Shown: positions 8,623 to 18,343, counted from the first letter of the stretch. The stretch: DNA of 64,000 bases from Flavobacterium ginsengisoli (GCF_029625315.1 NZ_CP121110.1:1727501-1791500), one strand, 5' to 3'. The notes: a model not told the origin generated them from the sequence alone. A program made the numbers and translations.

Positions 8623-9611
8623 ATGAACTACAGAAAACTAGGAAAAACAAACTTTAATATATCTGAAATTTCACTTGGCACTTGGCAAGTTGGCGGAAAA
8701 ATGGGGATCGGGTTTTGATGACAAAATAGCCGATGAACTTTTGAATACTGCTATTGATAATGGCGTAAACTTTATCGATACTGCCGATGTTTATGAAAAC
8801 GGATTAAGCGAAACTGCCGTTGGAAGAGTGGTTCGCTCTCGTTCTGAACGTATTTTTGTTGCTACAAAATGCGGACGCCAAATAAATCCGCATGTAAATG
8901 AAGGATATACGCCAAAAGTGCTTCAGAAATTTGTTGAAGACAGTTTAAAAAGAACGGGATTAGAAACACTTGATTTGATTCAGTTGCATTGTCCGCCAAC
9001 TGAAGTTTACTATCGCCCAGAAATATTTGAACTTTTTGACAGACTAAAAGAACAAGGAAAAATTCTTAATCTTGGCGTAAGTGTTGAAAAAGTAGAAGAA
9101 GCTCTAAAAGCAATCGAATATTCTAATGTAACAACGGTTCAGATTATTTTCAATTTGTTTCGTCAGCGTCCTTCTGAGTTATTTTTCTCAGAAGCCAAAA
9201 GGAAAGATATCGGAATTATTGCTCGAGTTCCTTTAGCAAGTGGACTTTTAACAGGTAAATTTGATTCGAAAACAACTTTTAAACCTCAGGATCACCGAAA
9301 TTTTAATCGTAACGGAGAAGCATTTGATAAAGGCGAAACTTTTTCTGGAATTGACTATGAATTAGGTTTAAAAGCAGTTGAACAATTAAAAGACTTATTT
9401 CCAGAGTCAAAAAATCTCGCCGCAATTGCCCTTCAATGGATTTTAAGTTTCGATGAAATAAGCTGTATTATTCCTGGAGCATCAAAAACAGAACACGTTT
9501 TATCGAATTTATCTGTTTATGATACTCCAAAATTAACTTCAGAGCAGATTGCTCGCAATGAATAAAATTTACAATAATCTTATCAAACCTTCTGTTCATC
9601 AGCTTTGGTAA
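8623..9611 (+). CDS. Aldo/keto reductase, two frameshifts in this sequence
   Basis: An NAD(P)H-dependent oxidoreductase of the AKR family, probably acting on aldehydes or ketones. The start MNYRKLGKTNFNISEISLG is the family N-terminus. One extra A in 8697-8701 shifts the frame; after it follow DTADVYENGLSE (catalytic Asp and Tyr), VATKCGR (Lys) and QLHCPP (His). A second break at 9551-9556 (GCTCGC instead of GCTGC) hides the true C-terminus, which then reads NKIYNNLIKPSVHQLW and stops at 9611, just before a terminator. Total about 328 residues. Without correction both ends would be mis-called. Confidence 0.82.
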
Positions 9612-9630
9612 ATCATATATAAAACAAATT

Positions 9631-9664
9631 AAGATGCTGAAATTATAAAAGATTTCAGCATCTT
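9631..9664 (+). terminator. Terminator after the aldo/keto reductase
   Basis: AAGATGCTGAAAT (9631-9643) and ATTTCAGCATCTT (9652-9664) are perfect inverted arms separated by 8 nt. The position 20 nt after the corrected stop at 9611 supports the longer C-terminus. Confidence 0.8.
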
Positions 9665-9765
9665 AAAAAACCACAAAAACTTCTGAGAGAAAATTCCCTA
9701 CAACTCTCACGCAACCTTTTCTTTATTAGCGCATCTAATAATAAAACTAATCATAAAACCATACT

Positions 9766-10179
9766 ATGAAAAAACTAAGTTTTATATTATTTGCGACTTC
9801 GCTTATATGCTTTTCCTGCAGTAATGATGACAGTACAACACAAGAAGAAGACACTGCAAAGCTTGAAAGTTTGTATAACGACGTCATCACATACTCAAAA
9901 GTCAATACTGAATCTTGTTCTAATCCTGCAGAATGGGGTTTTGTAAAAATGACCGACAGTCCCTGTTCAGCAACTGGAGGATATATTTTATATTCGAAAA
10001 AAGCAACTTTATCTGTTCTAGAAAAGAAAATTGAACAGTATAATGCACACAAAGCATATATCAATAAAAAATGGGGATTCCTTGCAGATACGCCACCTTG
10101 CACACAGCACAACATCCCGTCAGGAGTAAAATGTGTTGATAACAAACCACAATTATCTTTTGAGAATGTTTTACATTAA
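9766..10179 (+). CDS. Small lipoprotein, unknown function
   Basis: A 137-residue protein with the lipoprotein signal MKKLSFILFATSLICFSC followed by SNDDS, an acidic surface-export-like stretch. The mature domain has paired cysteines (ESCSNPAEW, SPCSATGG, PPCTQHN, GVKCVDN) that may form disulfides, and a conserved-looking WGFVKMTDSPC segment. I do not recognise the family. It stands alone between the aldo/keto reductase and a histidine kinase on the other strand. Confidence 0.75.
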   Translation: MKKLSFILFATSLICFSCSNDDSTTQEEDTAKLESLYNDVITYSKVNTESCSNPAEWGFVKMTDSPCSATGGYILYSKKATLSVLEKKIEQYNAHKAYINKKWGFLADTPPCTQHNIPSGVKCVDNKPQLSFENVLH

Positions 10180-10183
10180 AAAT

Positions 10184-10226
10184 ATAAAAGGCTGCCAAGA
10201 ATTAAAATCTTAGCGACCTTTTTTTT
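10184..10226. terminator. Probable imperfect terminator
   Basis: AAAGG at 10187-10191 pairs with CCTTT at the far side around a partly paired middle, with a T-run after it. It lies between the convergent lipoprotein and histidine kinase genes. Confidence 0.45.
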
Positions 10227-10230
10227 AAAT

Positions 10231-11280
10231 TTAGGCATCAAATTCAATTCTAAATTCTGCGCCTTTATTTTTTCCTTCACTCGAAGCAGTTAATCGCCCT
10301 TTGTTTCTTTCAATTATTTTTTTGCACAAATACAATCCGATCCCTGTAGAACCTTCGTTTGCAGTTCCTAGTCGGCTCATTTTTGTGAACTTTTTAAACA
10401 ATTCTTCTATCTGGTATTTATCAAAGCCCATCCCGTTGTCTTTTACAGTAACAATCAGTTTGGCATTTTCAGAAAAGATTCTAACTTTAATTTCGCTGTC
10501 AAAGTAAGAAAACTTAACCGCGTTGCTAATTAGATTTACTAAAACTTGAATTAAAAGCCCCTCGTCTATTTTCAAATTTGCTTTCTCGCAATCTAAGACT
10601 AAATCTAACCTTACATTTTTATCCAACAAACGTTGCTCTACTTGTTCGTTAATAAAAGGAACGATATTAGAGAACAAAACCGTTTTAGCTTCTTGGCTTA
10701 CTTTTACAATTTCGTCTTGTTCTTTTAGCAATTTGATAAAATTTTCGATGTATCGAAATTGTAATTCAGTCGATTCACAAATCAACTCAGCCAAATTTTT
10801 AACCGATTCCGATGGATTTTCACTAATAATTAGCTTGGCTAAACCTTGCGGATTTCCTGCAAAATTCTTCAAATCATGAGAAAGCATGTAGACCAAATCC
10901 TGCTTTTCGTTTATAAAAGTTTCCGCTTCATTAATAGATTCCTGTATATTACACAAAAGCAGTCCTGCTTCGTCTGTATATTCTGTTGGTAAAGCAGGCA
11001 TTTTTCTTGAACCTCTATAATCATCTAATGCTTTTGAGGCTGTTGCAATTGGTTTTATCAGCTTATTTAGAACCCAAAGTGTTGCTGCTGTTGCGAGTAA
11101 TGTCATAATTAAAGAAAAAATGAGAACCGAAGTTGGCGACACCTTATGTTCGAAAAATAAAATAAAAAACAAGATTCCGATTAGAGGAATATGAATACCG
11201 ATAAAAGCAACGAACAAAAATTTGAAAGCATAACTTTTTTTAAGAAAGCTGATTTGTGAGAGTTTGCGATACAACTTCAT
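10231..11280 (-). CDS. Sensor histidine kinase
   Basis: A 349-residue membrane histidine kinase. Two transmembrane helices (about residues 20-42 and 50-72) flank only a few residues, so there is no large extracellular sensor. A HAMP-like linker follows, then the H-box MLSHDLKNF with the phosphorylated histidine, the N-box LISNAVKFS, DNGMGF (G1) and GSTGIGLYL (G2) of the ATPase domain. No response regulator is next to it, so this is an orphan kinase whose partner and signal are unknown. Confidence 0.88.
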   Translation of the reverse strand: MKLYRKLSQISFLKKSYAFKFLFVAFIGIHIPLIGILFFILFFEHKVSPTSVLIFSLIMTLLATAATLWVLNKLIKPIATASKALDDYRGSRKMPALPTEYTDEAGLLLCNIQESINEAETFINEKQDLVYMLSHDLKNFAGNPQGLAKLIISENPSESVKNLAELICESTELQFRYIENFIKLLKEQDEIVKVSQEAKTVLFSNIVPFINEQVEQRLLDKNVRLDLVLDCEKANLKIDEGLLIQVLVNLISNAVKFSYFDSEIKVRIFSENAKLIVTVKDNGMGFDKYQIEELFKKFTKMSRLGTANEGSTGIGLYLCKKIIERNKGRLTASSEGKNKGAEFRIEFDA

Positions 11281-11403
11281 AAAAAGATATAGATAGTAGG
11301 TTAATATGTAATTTTATTGGGCTTATTACAAAAACAAAATTAACTTTTATACCCAATTAAACTAATATTTTGAAGAATTTCTAAATTTTTTCTAAAATTA
11401 AAT

Positions 11404-11433
11404 TTGTAAAAGTTTTCAAAGGCTTATTTTTGC
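11404..11433 (+). promoter_or_regulatory. Promoter of rlmD
   Basis: TTTG at 11404-11407, 18 nt spacer and TATTTTTG at 11426-11433 match the Bacteroidota promoter well. The ATG begins only 5 nt after the -7 box, so the transcript would be leaderless or nearly so. Confidence 0.6.
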
Positions 11434-11437
11434 GCTA

Positions 11438-12849
11438 TGGGAAGAAAAAAATACAGACAAAATTGTCTTTCATCAAATTCAAGTTCTTGATGCTGGTGCA
11501 AAAGGAGTTTCAGTAGCTAAAGCACCTGACGGAAAAGTAATCTTTATTCCGAATGTCGTGCCTGGAGATGTTGTAGACGTGCAGACATTAAAAAAAGAAA
11601 GGCTTATTACGAAGGTAAAGCTGTAAAATTTCACGAATTATCTGAATATAGAGTAGAGCCAATCTGCGAACATTTTGGAGTATGTGGAGGTTGTAAATGG
11701 CAGAATATGAAATACAGCCAGCAGCTAGCATTTAAACAAAATGAAGTTAAAAATCACTTACAAAGAATAGGAAAAATCGAACTTCCAGAATTTGAAGATA
11801 TCTTAGGTTCTGAGAAACAGTTTTTCTATAGAAATAAAATGGAATTTTCTTTTTCTAACAGCAGATGGCTTACAGAGAAAGAAATTGGAAGCACTGAAGA
11901 TTTAGGCAACCGAAATGCTTTAGGATTCCATATTCCTAAAATGTGGGATAAAATTCTTGACATCAACAAATGTCATTTACAAGAAGATCCTTCAAATGCC
12001 ATTCGTAACGAAATCCGAGCTTTTGCAAATGAGCATAATTTAGCTTTTTTCAATCCGAGAGAACATTCTGGATTATTAAGAACAGTTATGATTCGTACGG
12101 TTTCAACTGGCGAAATCATGGTTTTAATTCAGTTTTTTGAAGAAGACAAAGAAAATCGAGAATTAATTCTTGACCATTTATACGAGAAATTTCCAGAAAT
12201 CACTTCGCTTCAGTATGTAGTAAATGGAAAACCAAACGATACAATTTACGATCAGGACGTTATTCTTTATAAAGGAAGAAATTACATTTTGGAAGAAATG
12301 GAAGGTTTAAAATTCAGTATTAATGCTAAATCTTTCTACCAAACCAATTCTGATCAAGCATATGAATTATATAAGATAACACGTGATTTTGCTGGCCTTA
12401 CAGGAAATGAAGTAGTTTATGACTTATATACAGGAACTGGAACAATTGCACAATTCGTTTCTAAAAAAGCAAAAAAAGTAATTGGAGTAGAAAGTGTTCC
12501 TGAAGCGATTATTGATGCGAAAGCCAATGCTGAACGCAATAATATTACAAATTGCGAGTTTTTTGTTGGTGACATGAAAGTAGTATTTAATGAAGCTTTT
12601 ATTGCACAACACGGAAAACCAGATGTTATTATTACAGATCCGCCTCGCGACGGAATGCATAAGGATGTAGTAGAACAAATCTTAAAAATTGCTCCAAAAA
12701 GAGTAGTTTACGTAAGCTGTAATTCTGCGACACAAGCACGTGATTTGGCTTTAATGGACGAAAAATACAAAGTAACACGTGTGCGACCTGTAGACATGTT
12801 TCCGCAGACACATCACGTTGAAAATGTTGTACTTTTAGAACTTCGATAA
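11438..12849 (+). CDS. rlmD: 23S rRNA (uracil-C5)-methyltransferase, RlmD/TrmA family, two frameshifts in this sequence
   Basis: A SAM-dependent methyltransferase that makes 5-methyluridine in rRNA. The corrected N-terminus MGRKNTDKIVFHQIQVLD begins a TRAM-like domain. An extra A near 11445-11451 and a missing A near 11589-11596 shift the frame out and back in. The iron-sulfur cysteines are in CEHFGVCGGCKWQ, the SAM site in VYDLYTGTGTIAQF, and the catalytic motifs in TDPPRDGM and YVSCNSATQARDL (nucleophilic Cys). Total about 470 residues, normal for the family. Both errors are in A-runs, so the gene is likely intact in the organism. Confidence 0.85.
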
Positions 12850-12856
12850 AAAATAC

Positions 12857-13390
12857 ATGAAAAAATTAATCTCTCTTTTACTGCTCTTTACTTTCGGCTT
12901 ATCTAGTTGCGAGAAAGATGATATCTGTGATTCTAACACACCAACTACACCAAGATTGGTTATGACATTTTATGATATATCTAATCCGACAAAAACGAAA
13001 AATGTTACCAATCTAAAAGTTATTGGTGAAAATATGAAAGAGGGAATTGTTTTTAATGAAAGTCTTGCGGAAGATGATTCATTGAGATATGTGACCAGTG
13101 GAAGTTCAGTATCAATTCCTTTGAAGGTTAATGATACTACATCAACTTTCAAATTTATTTATAGTTCATTAAGCACAACTGCTATTAATACAGATATTAT
13201 TAAATTTAGATACACTACAAAAAATGTGTATGTTTCAAGAGCTTGTGGTTTTAAAACCATTTTTGAATTAAAGAGCAGACCACCATTTATACAAACCGAT
13301 CCAGACTCTGTTCTATGGATGACCGAAGTTGATCTAGTAAACCCTAACATTGAATCTGAAAATGAAACACACATTAACGTTTATTTCTAG
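12857..13390 (+). CDS. DUF6452 lipoprotein
   Basis: A 177-residue lipoprotein (MKKLISLLLLFTFGLSSC, then EKDD) with the flavobacterial DUF6452 layout: a CDSNTPTTPRLVMTFYD segment after the signal and an RACGFKTIFEL stretch near the end. It starts 7 bp after rlmD and overlaps the next gene by 29 bp, so it is in one operon with both. The partner downstream is a DUF6048 barrel protein, a pairing I recall from other flavobacteria. Function is unknown; an envelope role is likely. Confidence 0.75.
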   Translation: MKKLISLLLLFTFGLSSCEKDDICDSNTPTTPRLVMTFYDISNPTKTKNVTNLKVIGENMKEGIVFNESLAEDDSLRYVTSGSSVSIPLKVNDTTSTFKFIYSSLSTTAINTDIIKFRYTTKNVYVSRACGFKTIFELKSRPPFIQTDPDSVLWMTEVDLVNPNIESENETHINVYF

Positions 13391-14205
13391 TATTTCATTA
13401 TTATTTTCAGTGTTTTTAGGTTATGCTCAGGACGTTCCTGAGATTTCTAAAAATTTGGACACAATAGTGACTAAAAAGCCAAAAATAGAAACTGTAAAAG
13501 CAGACAAAGCCACAAATTCAGGAAGCTCAAGCTCCAATAGATAGCGTTGTAAAAACAGATCGCTACGGACTTCGCGTTGGTGTTGATTTATACAAACTTA
13601 CTCGCGGGATTTATGACAAAAATTATAAAGGAGTAGAATTTGTAGGAGACTGGCGATTAACAAAAAAATATTATTTAGCGGCAGAATTAGGTTACGAAGA
13701 TAAAACTACCGAAGACGACCGTTTAACTTCGTCTGCTACTGGAACGTATATAAAAGCAGGTTTTGATTATAACTTTTACCAAAACTGGCTTGACATGGAA
13801 AACCTTATCACGATAGGATTACGTGGCGGTTTTAGTAGTTTTAACCAAGAATTATATAGTTACAAAATCTATAATCCAAATCCATATTGGGGAGAGTTAC
13901 CTGCAATATCGACTAACGAAAAATATAGCGGACTTACAGCCACTTGGATTGAAGTTGCTTTAGGATTAAAAGCGCAAGTTGTTAAAAACGTTTTTGTTGG
14001 ATTTGGTGTTCAGCTTAAACTTCTTACTACTAATAAAGAACCGAATAATTTCGAAAACCTTTATATTCCAGGATTTAACAGAACTTATGACGGAAGTTTC
14101 GGAATTGGTTTCAATTATACCGTTTCTTATTTTATTCCGATTTACAAGAAAAAAACAATGGCTTCTGAAGTTGCAAAAAAAGTAGAGCCTAAGAAGAAGA
14201 AATAG
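13362..14205 (+). CDS. DUF6048 outer-membrane barrel-like protein, frameshifted in this sequence
   Basis: Starts with a Sec signal peptide (MKHTLTFISSISLLFSVFLG, then YAQ) inside the end of the DUF6452 gene. After a short linker the frame shifts in AAA at 13514-13516 (one A too many). It then continues APIDSVVKTDRYGLRVGVDL and a series of alternating amphipathic strands typical of a small outer-membrane beta barrel, ending in a lysine-rich tail. Total about 280 residues. Function unknown, but the overlap with the lipoprotein gene suggests the two products work together. Confidence 0.75.
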
Positions 14206-14212
14206 TTTTTTT

Positions 14213-14343
14213 CAAAGGTTCTTAGATGCTAAGACTCTAAGATACTAAGTTTAAAAAAAGCGGTAAATTCAAGTTGAATTTACCGCTTTTTTTTATGCTT
14301 TTAAGTTAACTTAGAACCTTAGTATCTTAGAATCTCAGCACCG
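14213..14343. repeat. 8-bp-period arrays flanking a terminator (CTAAG / CTTAG)
   Basis: The left arm has units GTTCTTAG, ATGCTAAG, ACTCTAAG, ATACTAAG at exact 8-bp steps. The right arm has CTTAGAAC, CTTAGTAT, CTTAGAAT, CTCAGCAC. The arms are inverted relative to each other and enclose a strong hairpin at 14253-14294. Confidence 0.8.
14253..14294. terminator. Bidirectional terminator
   Basis: AGCGGTAAATTCAA and TTGAATTTACCGCT are perfect arms around 1 nt, with an A-run before and a T-run after. It sits between convergent DUF6048 and racemase genes. Confidence 0.9.
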
Positions 14344-14347
14344 TAAA

Positions 14348-15041
14348 CTAAATTAACTGAAAATTAATTGCTTGCTTGCGTGTGTATTAAAGTGGTATCA
14401 AAAATTGGAACGTTTAAGTCGCCTTCTTTTATTACCAACGGAATTTCAGTACATCCTAAAATAATCCCTTCAGCTCCATTTTTAATCAATTCATTTGCAA
14501 TTTCTAGATAACGCTTTTTTGTTTCTTCGGTTGCAATTCCTCTTCCAAGTTCTTCAAAAATGGTATAATGGATAAAATCTTTATCAGCTTCCGAATTTGG
14601 AATTATAGTTTCAATTCCTTTTTCAGCAAGTTTGTCTTTAAAGAAATCTAATTCCATAGTAAACTTTGTCCCTAACAAACCTACCTTTTTTATTTCTTTC
14701 TTTTGGATTTCAATTGCTGTTTCTTCTGCAATATGAATAAGAGGAATATCAATAGCTTGCTGTAATCTATCAGCAATTAAATGCATCGTATTGGCGCATA
14801 AAAGAATCGCTTCTGCCCCACCCGATTTTAATACTTCTGCAGCTTTAAAAAGCATATTAAAAGTAGAATCCCAATCGTTGGCATCGTTATTCTTTTTAAT
14901 ATCGGCATAATTAAAAGAGTAAATTAGACATTCAGAGAAATTCAGTCCACCGAGTTTTTCATTAATTCCTTTATTAATTAAAGTATAATAATCAGAAGTA
15001 GAAACCCAGCTGATTCCACCAATAAGCCCAATTTTCCTCAT
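14348..15041 (-). CDS. Aspartate/glutamate racemase family protein, frameshifted near the C-terminus
   Basis: A cofactor-independent racemase of the Asp/Glu/hydantoin family, about 230 residues. The start MRKIGLIGGISWVSTSDYY, the first catalytic cysteine in LLCANTMHL and the second in ILGCTEIPL are all present, so racemisation of an acidic amino acid is plausible. At 14370-14375 GCTTGC replaces an expected GCTGC. Correcting it turns the apparent end HTQASN into HTQAAINFQLI and moves the stop from 14364 to 14348. The gene is followed on the same strand by the convergent terminator region. Confidence 0.82.
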
Positions 15042-15057
15042 ATAAGTTTTTTTTATA

Positions 15058-15295
15058 TTATTGAATTTCTTTGATTCCTTTTACAAAAAGCCATTTCATA
15101 AAAAGCTTTTCACCATCTTTGGTTCTCACAGCTTGAAATTTAGGTCCAATAATAGTTCCAATTACAAACGCAGTCATCGGAATCCAAATTCCAGTTAATC
15201 CTGTGTAAGCCGCAATCAAATATCTAAATGCAAGAAAAAGGATTGCAAAAGCTCGCTAATTGATATAAAAAAGCTCGTAGTTGTAGTTTTGACAT
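15058..15295 (-). CDS. Small membrane protein (78 aa), frameshifted in this sequence
   Basis: The ATG at 15295 begins MSKLQLRAFLYQLA. One extra base at 15251-15256 (GCTCGC on the plus strand instead of GCTGC) stops the frame after 23 residues. Correcting it gives a 78-residue protein with two hydrophobic helices (AAFAILFLAFRYLIAAY and IWIPMTAFVIGTIIG) and a basic C-terminus ending GIKEIQ at 15058. It lies upstream of the racemase gene on the same strand, with a 16-nt gap. No family name is offered. Confidence 0.65.
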
Positions 15296-15304
15296 TTTTT
15301 TTAT

Positions 15305-15448
15305 AGTTGCTAAGGTTCTGAGATGCTAAGATGCTAAGTTTTTCTCCTTGCCGCTTATAATCTTAGAAACTTAAATTTATTTTAAATTATATTTTTCATT
15401 TTACCAAAATTCTTAGCATCTCAGAATCTTAACATCTTAGAATCTTAG
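15305..15448. repeat. 8-bp-period CTAAG/CTTAG inverted arrays
   Basis: Left arm 15305-15341 has units TTGCTAAG, GTTCTGAG, ATGCTAAG, ATGCTAAG. Right arm 15411-15448 has TCTTAGCA, TCTCAGAA, TCTTAACA, TCTTAGAA. The right arm runs into the TAA stop of the methyltransferase gene (15445-15447 on the minus strand). Confidence 0.8.
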
Positions 15449-16602
15449 ACCTGAAATTTTGTTCTTTTACTTCCTTCGTACATTTCGTATTTTACCAAAC
15501 GAGCTTCAAGACTTGCATTAAAAAGTTTGATTTTTCTTGAAGGTTTTAATCCAACAAATTTTAACGCTTCTAGATTGGCTGTTATAAACCAAGCGTCTGT
15601 ACCTGGATAATTTTTCTTCAAAGTATCTCCAATACTAGCATAAAATCTTTCCATGTGAATATCTAAACGCTCATCATAAGGCGGATTAAAAACGATATGA
15701 AGTTTACCTTCTGTTTCTTTTTCCGTGTCAAAGAAGTTCTCTTCAAAAACAGTTACATAATCCTCCAAATTGGCATTTCTGATATTGTCTTTGGCTTTGC
15801 TAACCGCACTTGGCGCTTTATCAAAACCTTTAATTGTAAAATGAAACTCTCTTGTCTTTTTCATTAAACTATCTACAATTGTATCAAATAGATCATTATC
15901 CCAATCTTTCCATTTTTCGAAAGCAAATTCTTTTCTGTTGATGTTTGCTGGAATATTGCAAGCAATCATAGCGGCTTCTGCCAAAAAAGTTCCAGAACCA
16001 CACATTGGATCAAGGAAATGACTTTGTCCATCCCAACCCGATAATAAAAGAATTCCAGCAGCCAACACCTCATTAATAGGCGCAATATTGGTAGCAGTTC
16101 TATAGCCACGCTGATGAAGCGATGCTCCAGAAGTATCTAAAGCTACAGAAACCTGATCTCTATCAATATGAATATTAATACGCAAATCTGGATGCTGTTT
16201 ATCAATACTCGGACGTTGTCCTGTTCTTTCTCTAAACTGATCTACAATCGCATCTTTACATTTCTGAGAAACAAATTCAGAATGATTGAAATAAGTAGAA
16301 TGCACTGTAGTATCGATCACAAAAGTTTGATTAGCATTTAAATATTTAGACCAGTTTAACCCAGAAATTCCCTTGTACAAAGCTTGCTCATTATTAGCTC
16401 TAAAAAAATAAATTGGCTTTAAAACTTTAAGAGCTGTACGCAAAGACAAATTGGCTTTATACATAAAACCTTTATCACCTTTAAAGCTCACCATTCTCAC
16501 ACCTTTTTCAACATCCTGAGCGCCAAGTGTGCGTAATTCTTTTTCTAATATTTCTTCAAAGCCAAAAAAACATTTGGCAATCATTTTAAAATTTTCTTCC
16601 AT
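15445..16602 (-). CDS. THUMP-domain class I RNA methyltransferase (RlmL-N/UPF0020 type)
   Basis: A 385-residue SAM-dependent RNA methyltransferase. The N-terminus MEENFKMIAKCFFGFEEILEKE begins the ferredoxin-like and THUMP RNA-binding domains (to about residue 160). The catalytic domain has the SAM loop DPMCGSGTFLAEAAM and the FNPPYDERL motif (NPPY) used for N2-guanine methylation in the RlmL/TrmN group. The ATG at 16602 is chosen because upstream in-frame residues do not resemble the family. Target is probably 23S rRNA, by homology only. The gene is divergent from a second methyltransferase. Confidence 0.88.
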   Translation of the reverse strand: MEENFKMIAKCFFGFEEILEKELRTLGAQDVEKGVRMVSFKGDKGFMYKANLSLRTALKVLKPIYFFRANNEQALYKGISGLNWSKYLNANQTFVIDTTVHSTYFNHSEFVSQKCKDAIVDQFRERTGQRPSIDKQHPDLRINIHIDRDQVSVALDTSGASLHQRGYRTATNIAPINEVLAAGILLLSGWDGQSHFLDPMCGSGTFLAEAAMIACNIPANINRKEFAFEKWKDWDNDLFDTIVDSLMKKTREFHFTIKGFDKAPSAVSKAKDNIRNANLEDYVTVFEENFFDTEKETEGKLHIVFNPPYDERLDIHMERFYASIGDTLKKNYPGTDAWFITANLEALKFVGLKPSRKIKLFNASLEARLVKYEMYEGSKRTKFQV

Positions 16603-16739
16603 TTCTTTTTTAATTAAAAAAAGCCAATCGCTATAACATTTTATTATACTGGTATAAACACGTATCGAAGCGAAATAGTTATTTTTCGGCAAAAATACAC
16701 TAAATTTGCCGGACTTTTGAATTAATTGAAATAGAATAA

Positions 16740-17504
16740 ATGTCTGAAAAACATAACGCACCAATCCAGAATCAAGAAGACGACAATCAAAACTGGTATT
16801 CTTCGTGGTTTGACACGCCATATTATCACATTCTTTATAAGGATCGTAATTATCGTGAAGCTCAGGTTTTCATGGACAATTTAACGCATTATCTTAATTT
16901 GCCTGAGAAAGCAAAAGTATTGGATTTAGCATGCGGAAAAGGCCGTCATTCTATTTATTTAAATCAATTGGGCTACGATGTTTTGGGAGCAGATTTGTCT
17001 GAAAATAGCATTGCCGAAGCTAGCAAAAACAGCAACGAAACACTTCATTTTAAAGTGCACGATATGCGCGAACCTTTTGAAGAAAAATTTGATGCTATTT
17101 TTAATCTTTTTACCAGTTTCGGTTACTTCGAAAGCGACGACGACAACCTAACAACTTTAAAAGCAATTAAAGAAAGTTTATCTGAATACGGCTTTGCAGT
17201 CATTGACTTTATGAACGTGCCAAACGTTATTGAAAATCTTGTTCCTGAAGAAATAAAAACGGTTGATGAAATAGATTTTCACATCAAAAGATATCTTGAA
17301 GATGGTCATATCTTTAAAGAAATTGATTTTGAAGACCAAGGCAGAAAATATCATTTTACAGAAAAAGTAAAAGCACTAACTTTGAAAGACTTTCAAGATT
17401 TAATGGACGAAGCTGGAATTTTCCTTCTAGACATTTTTGGAGACTATAAACTCAAAAAATTCCATAAAACCGAAAGCGAAAGATTAATCATGATTTTTAA
17501 GTAA
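16740..17504 (+). CDS. Class I SAM-dependent methyltransferase
   Basis: A 254-residue protein with the Rossmann motif VLDLACGKGRHSIYL (motif I), ADLSENSI (acidic residue after beta 2), and NLFTSFGYF around motif IV. The N-terminal part contains WYSSWFDTPYYHILYKDRN, which I recall from flavobacterial members. Substrate is not evident. A TAAATTTG at 16701-16708 is a candidate -7 box. The gene diverges from the THUMP methyltransferase. Confidence 0.82.
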   Translation: MSEKHNAPIQNQEDDNQNWYSSWFDTPYYHILYKDRNYREAQVFMDNLTHYLNLPEKAKVLDLACGKGRHSIYLNQLGYDVLGADLSENSIAEASKNSNETLHFKVHDMREPFEEKFDAIFNLFTSFGYFESDDDNLTTLKAIKESLSEYGFAVIDFMNVPNVIENLVPEEIKTVDEIDFHIKRYLEDGHIFKEIDFEDQGRKYHFTEKVKALTLKDFQDLMDEAGIFLLDIFGDYKLKKFHKTESERLIMIFK

Positions 17505-17507
17505 ATT

Positions 17508-17594
17508 GGTTAATCGTTTAATTGTTTAACCGTTTAACCGTTTAATCGCTAAACAAAAAAACAATTAACCGATTAAACGAATCAACGATTAAAC
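17508..17594. repeat. 8-bp-period GTTTAAYY arrays in inverted orientation
   Basis: The left arm (17508-17553) reads GTTTAATT, GTTTAACC, GTTTAACC, GTTTAATC at 8-bp steps. The right arm (17563-17594) has AATTAACC, GATTAAAC, GAATCAAC, GATTAAAC. This is the same architecture as the CTAAG arrays with a different core sequence. It lies between two genes on the same strand and ends 10 nt before a start codon. Confidence 0.78.
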
Positions 17595-17603
17595 AAAATA
17601 AAA

Positions 17604-18275
17604 ATGAACTATTTATTACCCTTATTTTCTGTACTTTTAGGATATGGCATAGCTTTATTCATAAAACCAGAAAACAAAAATAATTTAAAATTACTACTCG
17701 CATTTAGCGGTTCTTTTTTATTGTCGTTAACCGTAATGCATCTTCTACCAGATGTTTACGAATCGCACAATCATAATATCGGAATCTTTATAATGGTCGG
17801 AATTTTATTTCAGATCGTACTCGAATTTTTCTCAAAAGGTGCCGAACACGGACACGTTCACGGACATGCAAAAATGTCTCAAATTCCGTGGCTTTTGTTT
17901 ATCAGTCTTTGCATTCATGCCTTTTTAGAAGGTTTTCCGGTTAGTCATCATCATGGTTTAGCAGTCGGAATTGCCATTCACCATTTGCCAATTGCGGTTA
18001 TTTTAACGACATTTTTCATTAATGCCGATTTAAATAAAAAAGCCATTTTTGTCTTCATGCTGACTTTTGCACTCATGACACCGTTAGGAACTGTAGCTTC
18101 AGAATATTTGCCTTTTTTAAGTAAATATTACACCGAAATAACAGCAATCGTAATCGGAATTTTATTCCATATTTCATCAACAATCATTTTTGAAAGCGGC
18201 GAAGGACATAAATTCAATGTTGCAAAAGTTTCTATGATTGTACTAGGAATTTTATTGGCATTCTTTTTAAAATAA
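17604..18275 (+). CDS. ZIP family divalent metal transporter
   Basis: A 223-residue inner-membrane protein with about seven hydrophobic helices. A histidine-rich loop (EHGHVHGHAK) lies between helices 3 and 4, and the metal-path motifs are CIHAFLEGFP and AIHHLPIAV, characteristic of ZIP zinc/iron importers. The direction of transport for ZIP proteins is into the cytoplasm. No metal regulator is adjacent. Confidence 0.85.
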   Translation: MNYLLPLFSVLLGYGIALFIKPENKNNLKLLLAFSGSFLLSLTVMHLLPDVYESHNHNIGIFIMVGILFQIVLEFFSKGAEHGHVHGHAKMSQIPWLLFISLCIHAFLEGFPVSHHHGLAVGIAIHHLPIAVILTTFFINADLNKKAIFVFMLTFALMTPLGTVASEYLPFLSKYYTEITAIVIGILFHISSTIIFESGEGHKFNVAKVSMIVLGILLAFFLK

Positions 18276-18343
18276 ATTGATTAGGCAATGAGTCAATTAG
18301 ATACTTTAATAATTTTCTAATTGACTCATTATCTAATTATCAA
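18274..18343. repeat. 8-bp-period CTAATTRN arrays forming a terminator-like hairpin
   Basis: Right arm units TCTAATTG, ACTCATTA, TCTAATTA repeat every 8 bp; the left arm, read on the minus strand, shows the same period. Here the innermost units themselves form the hairpin. Confidence 0.65.
18287..18330. terminator. Bidirectional hairpin terminator
   Basis: AATGAGTCAATTAGA (18287-18301) and TCTAATTGACTCATT (18316-18330) are perfect 15-bp arms separated by 14 nt. They lie between the convergent ZIP and receptor genes. Confidence 0.75.
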
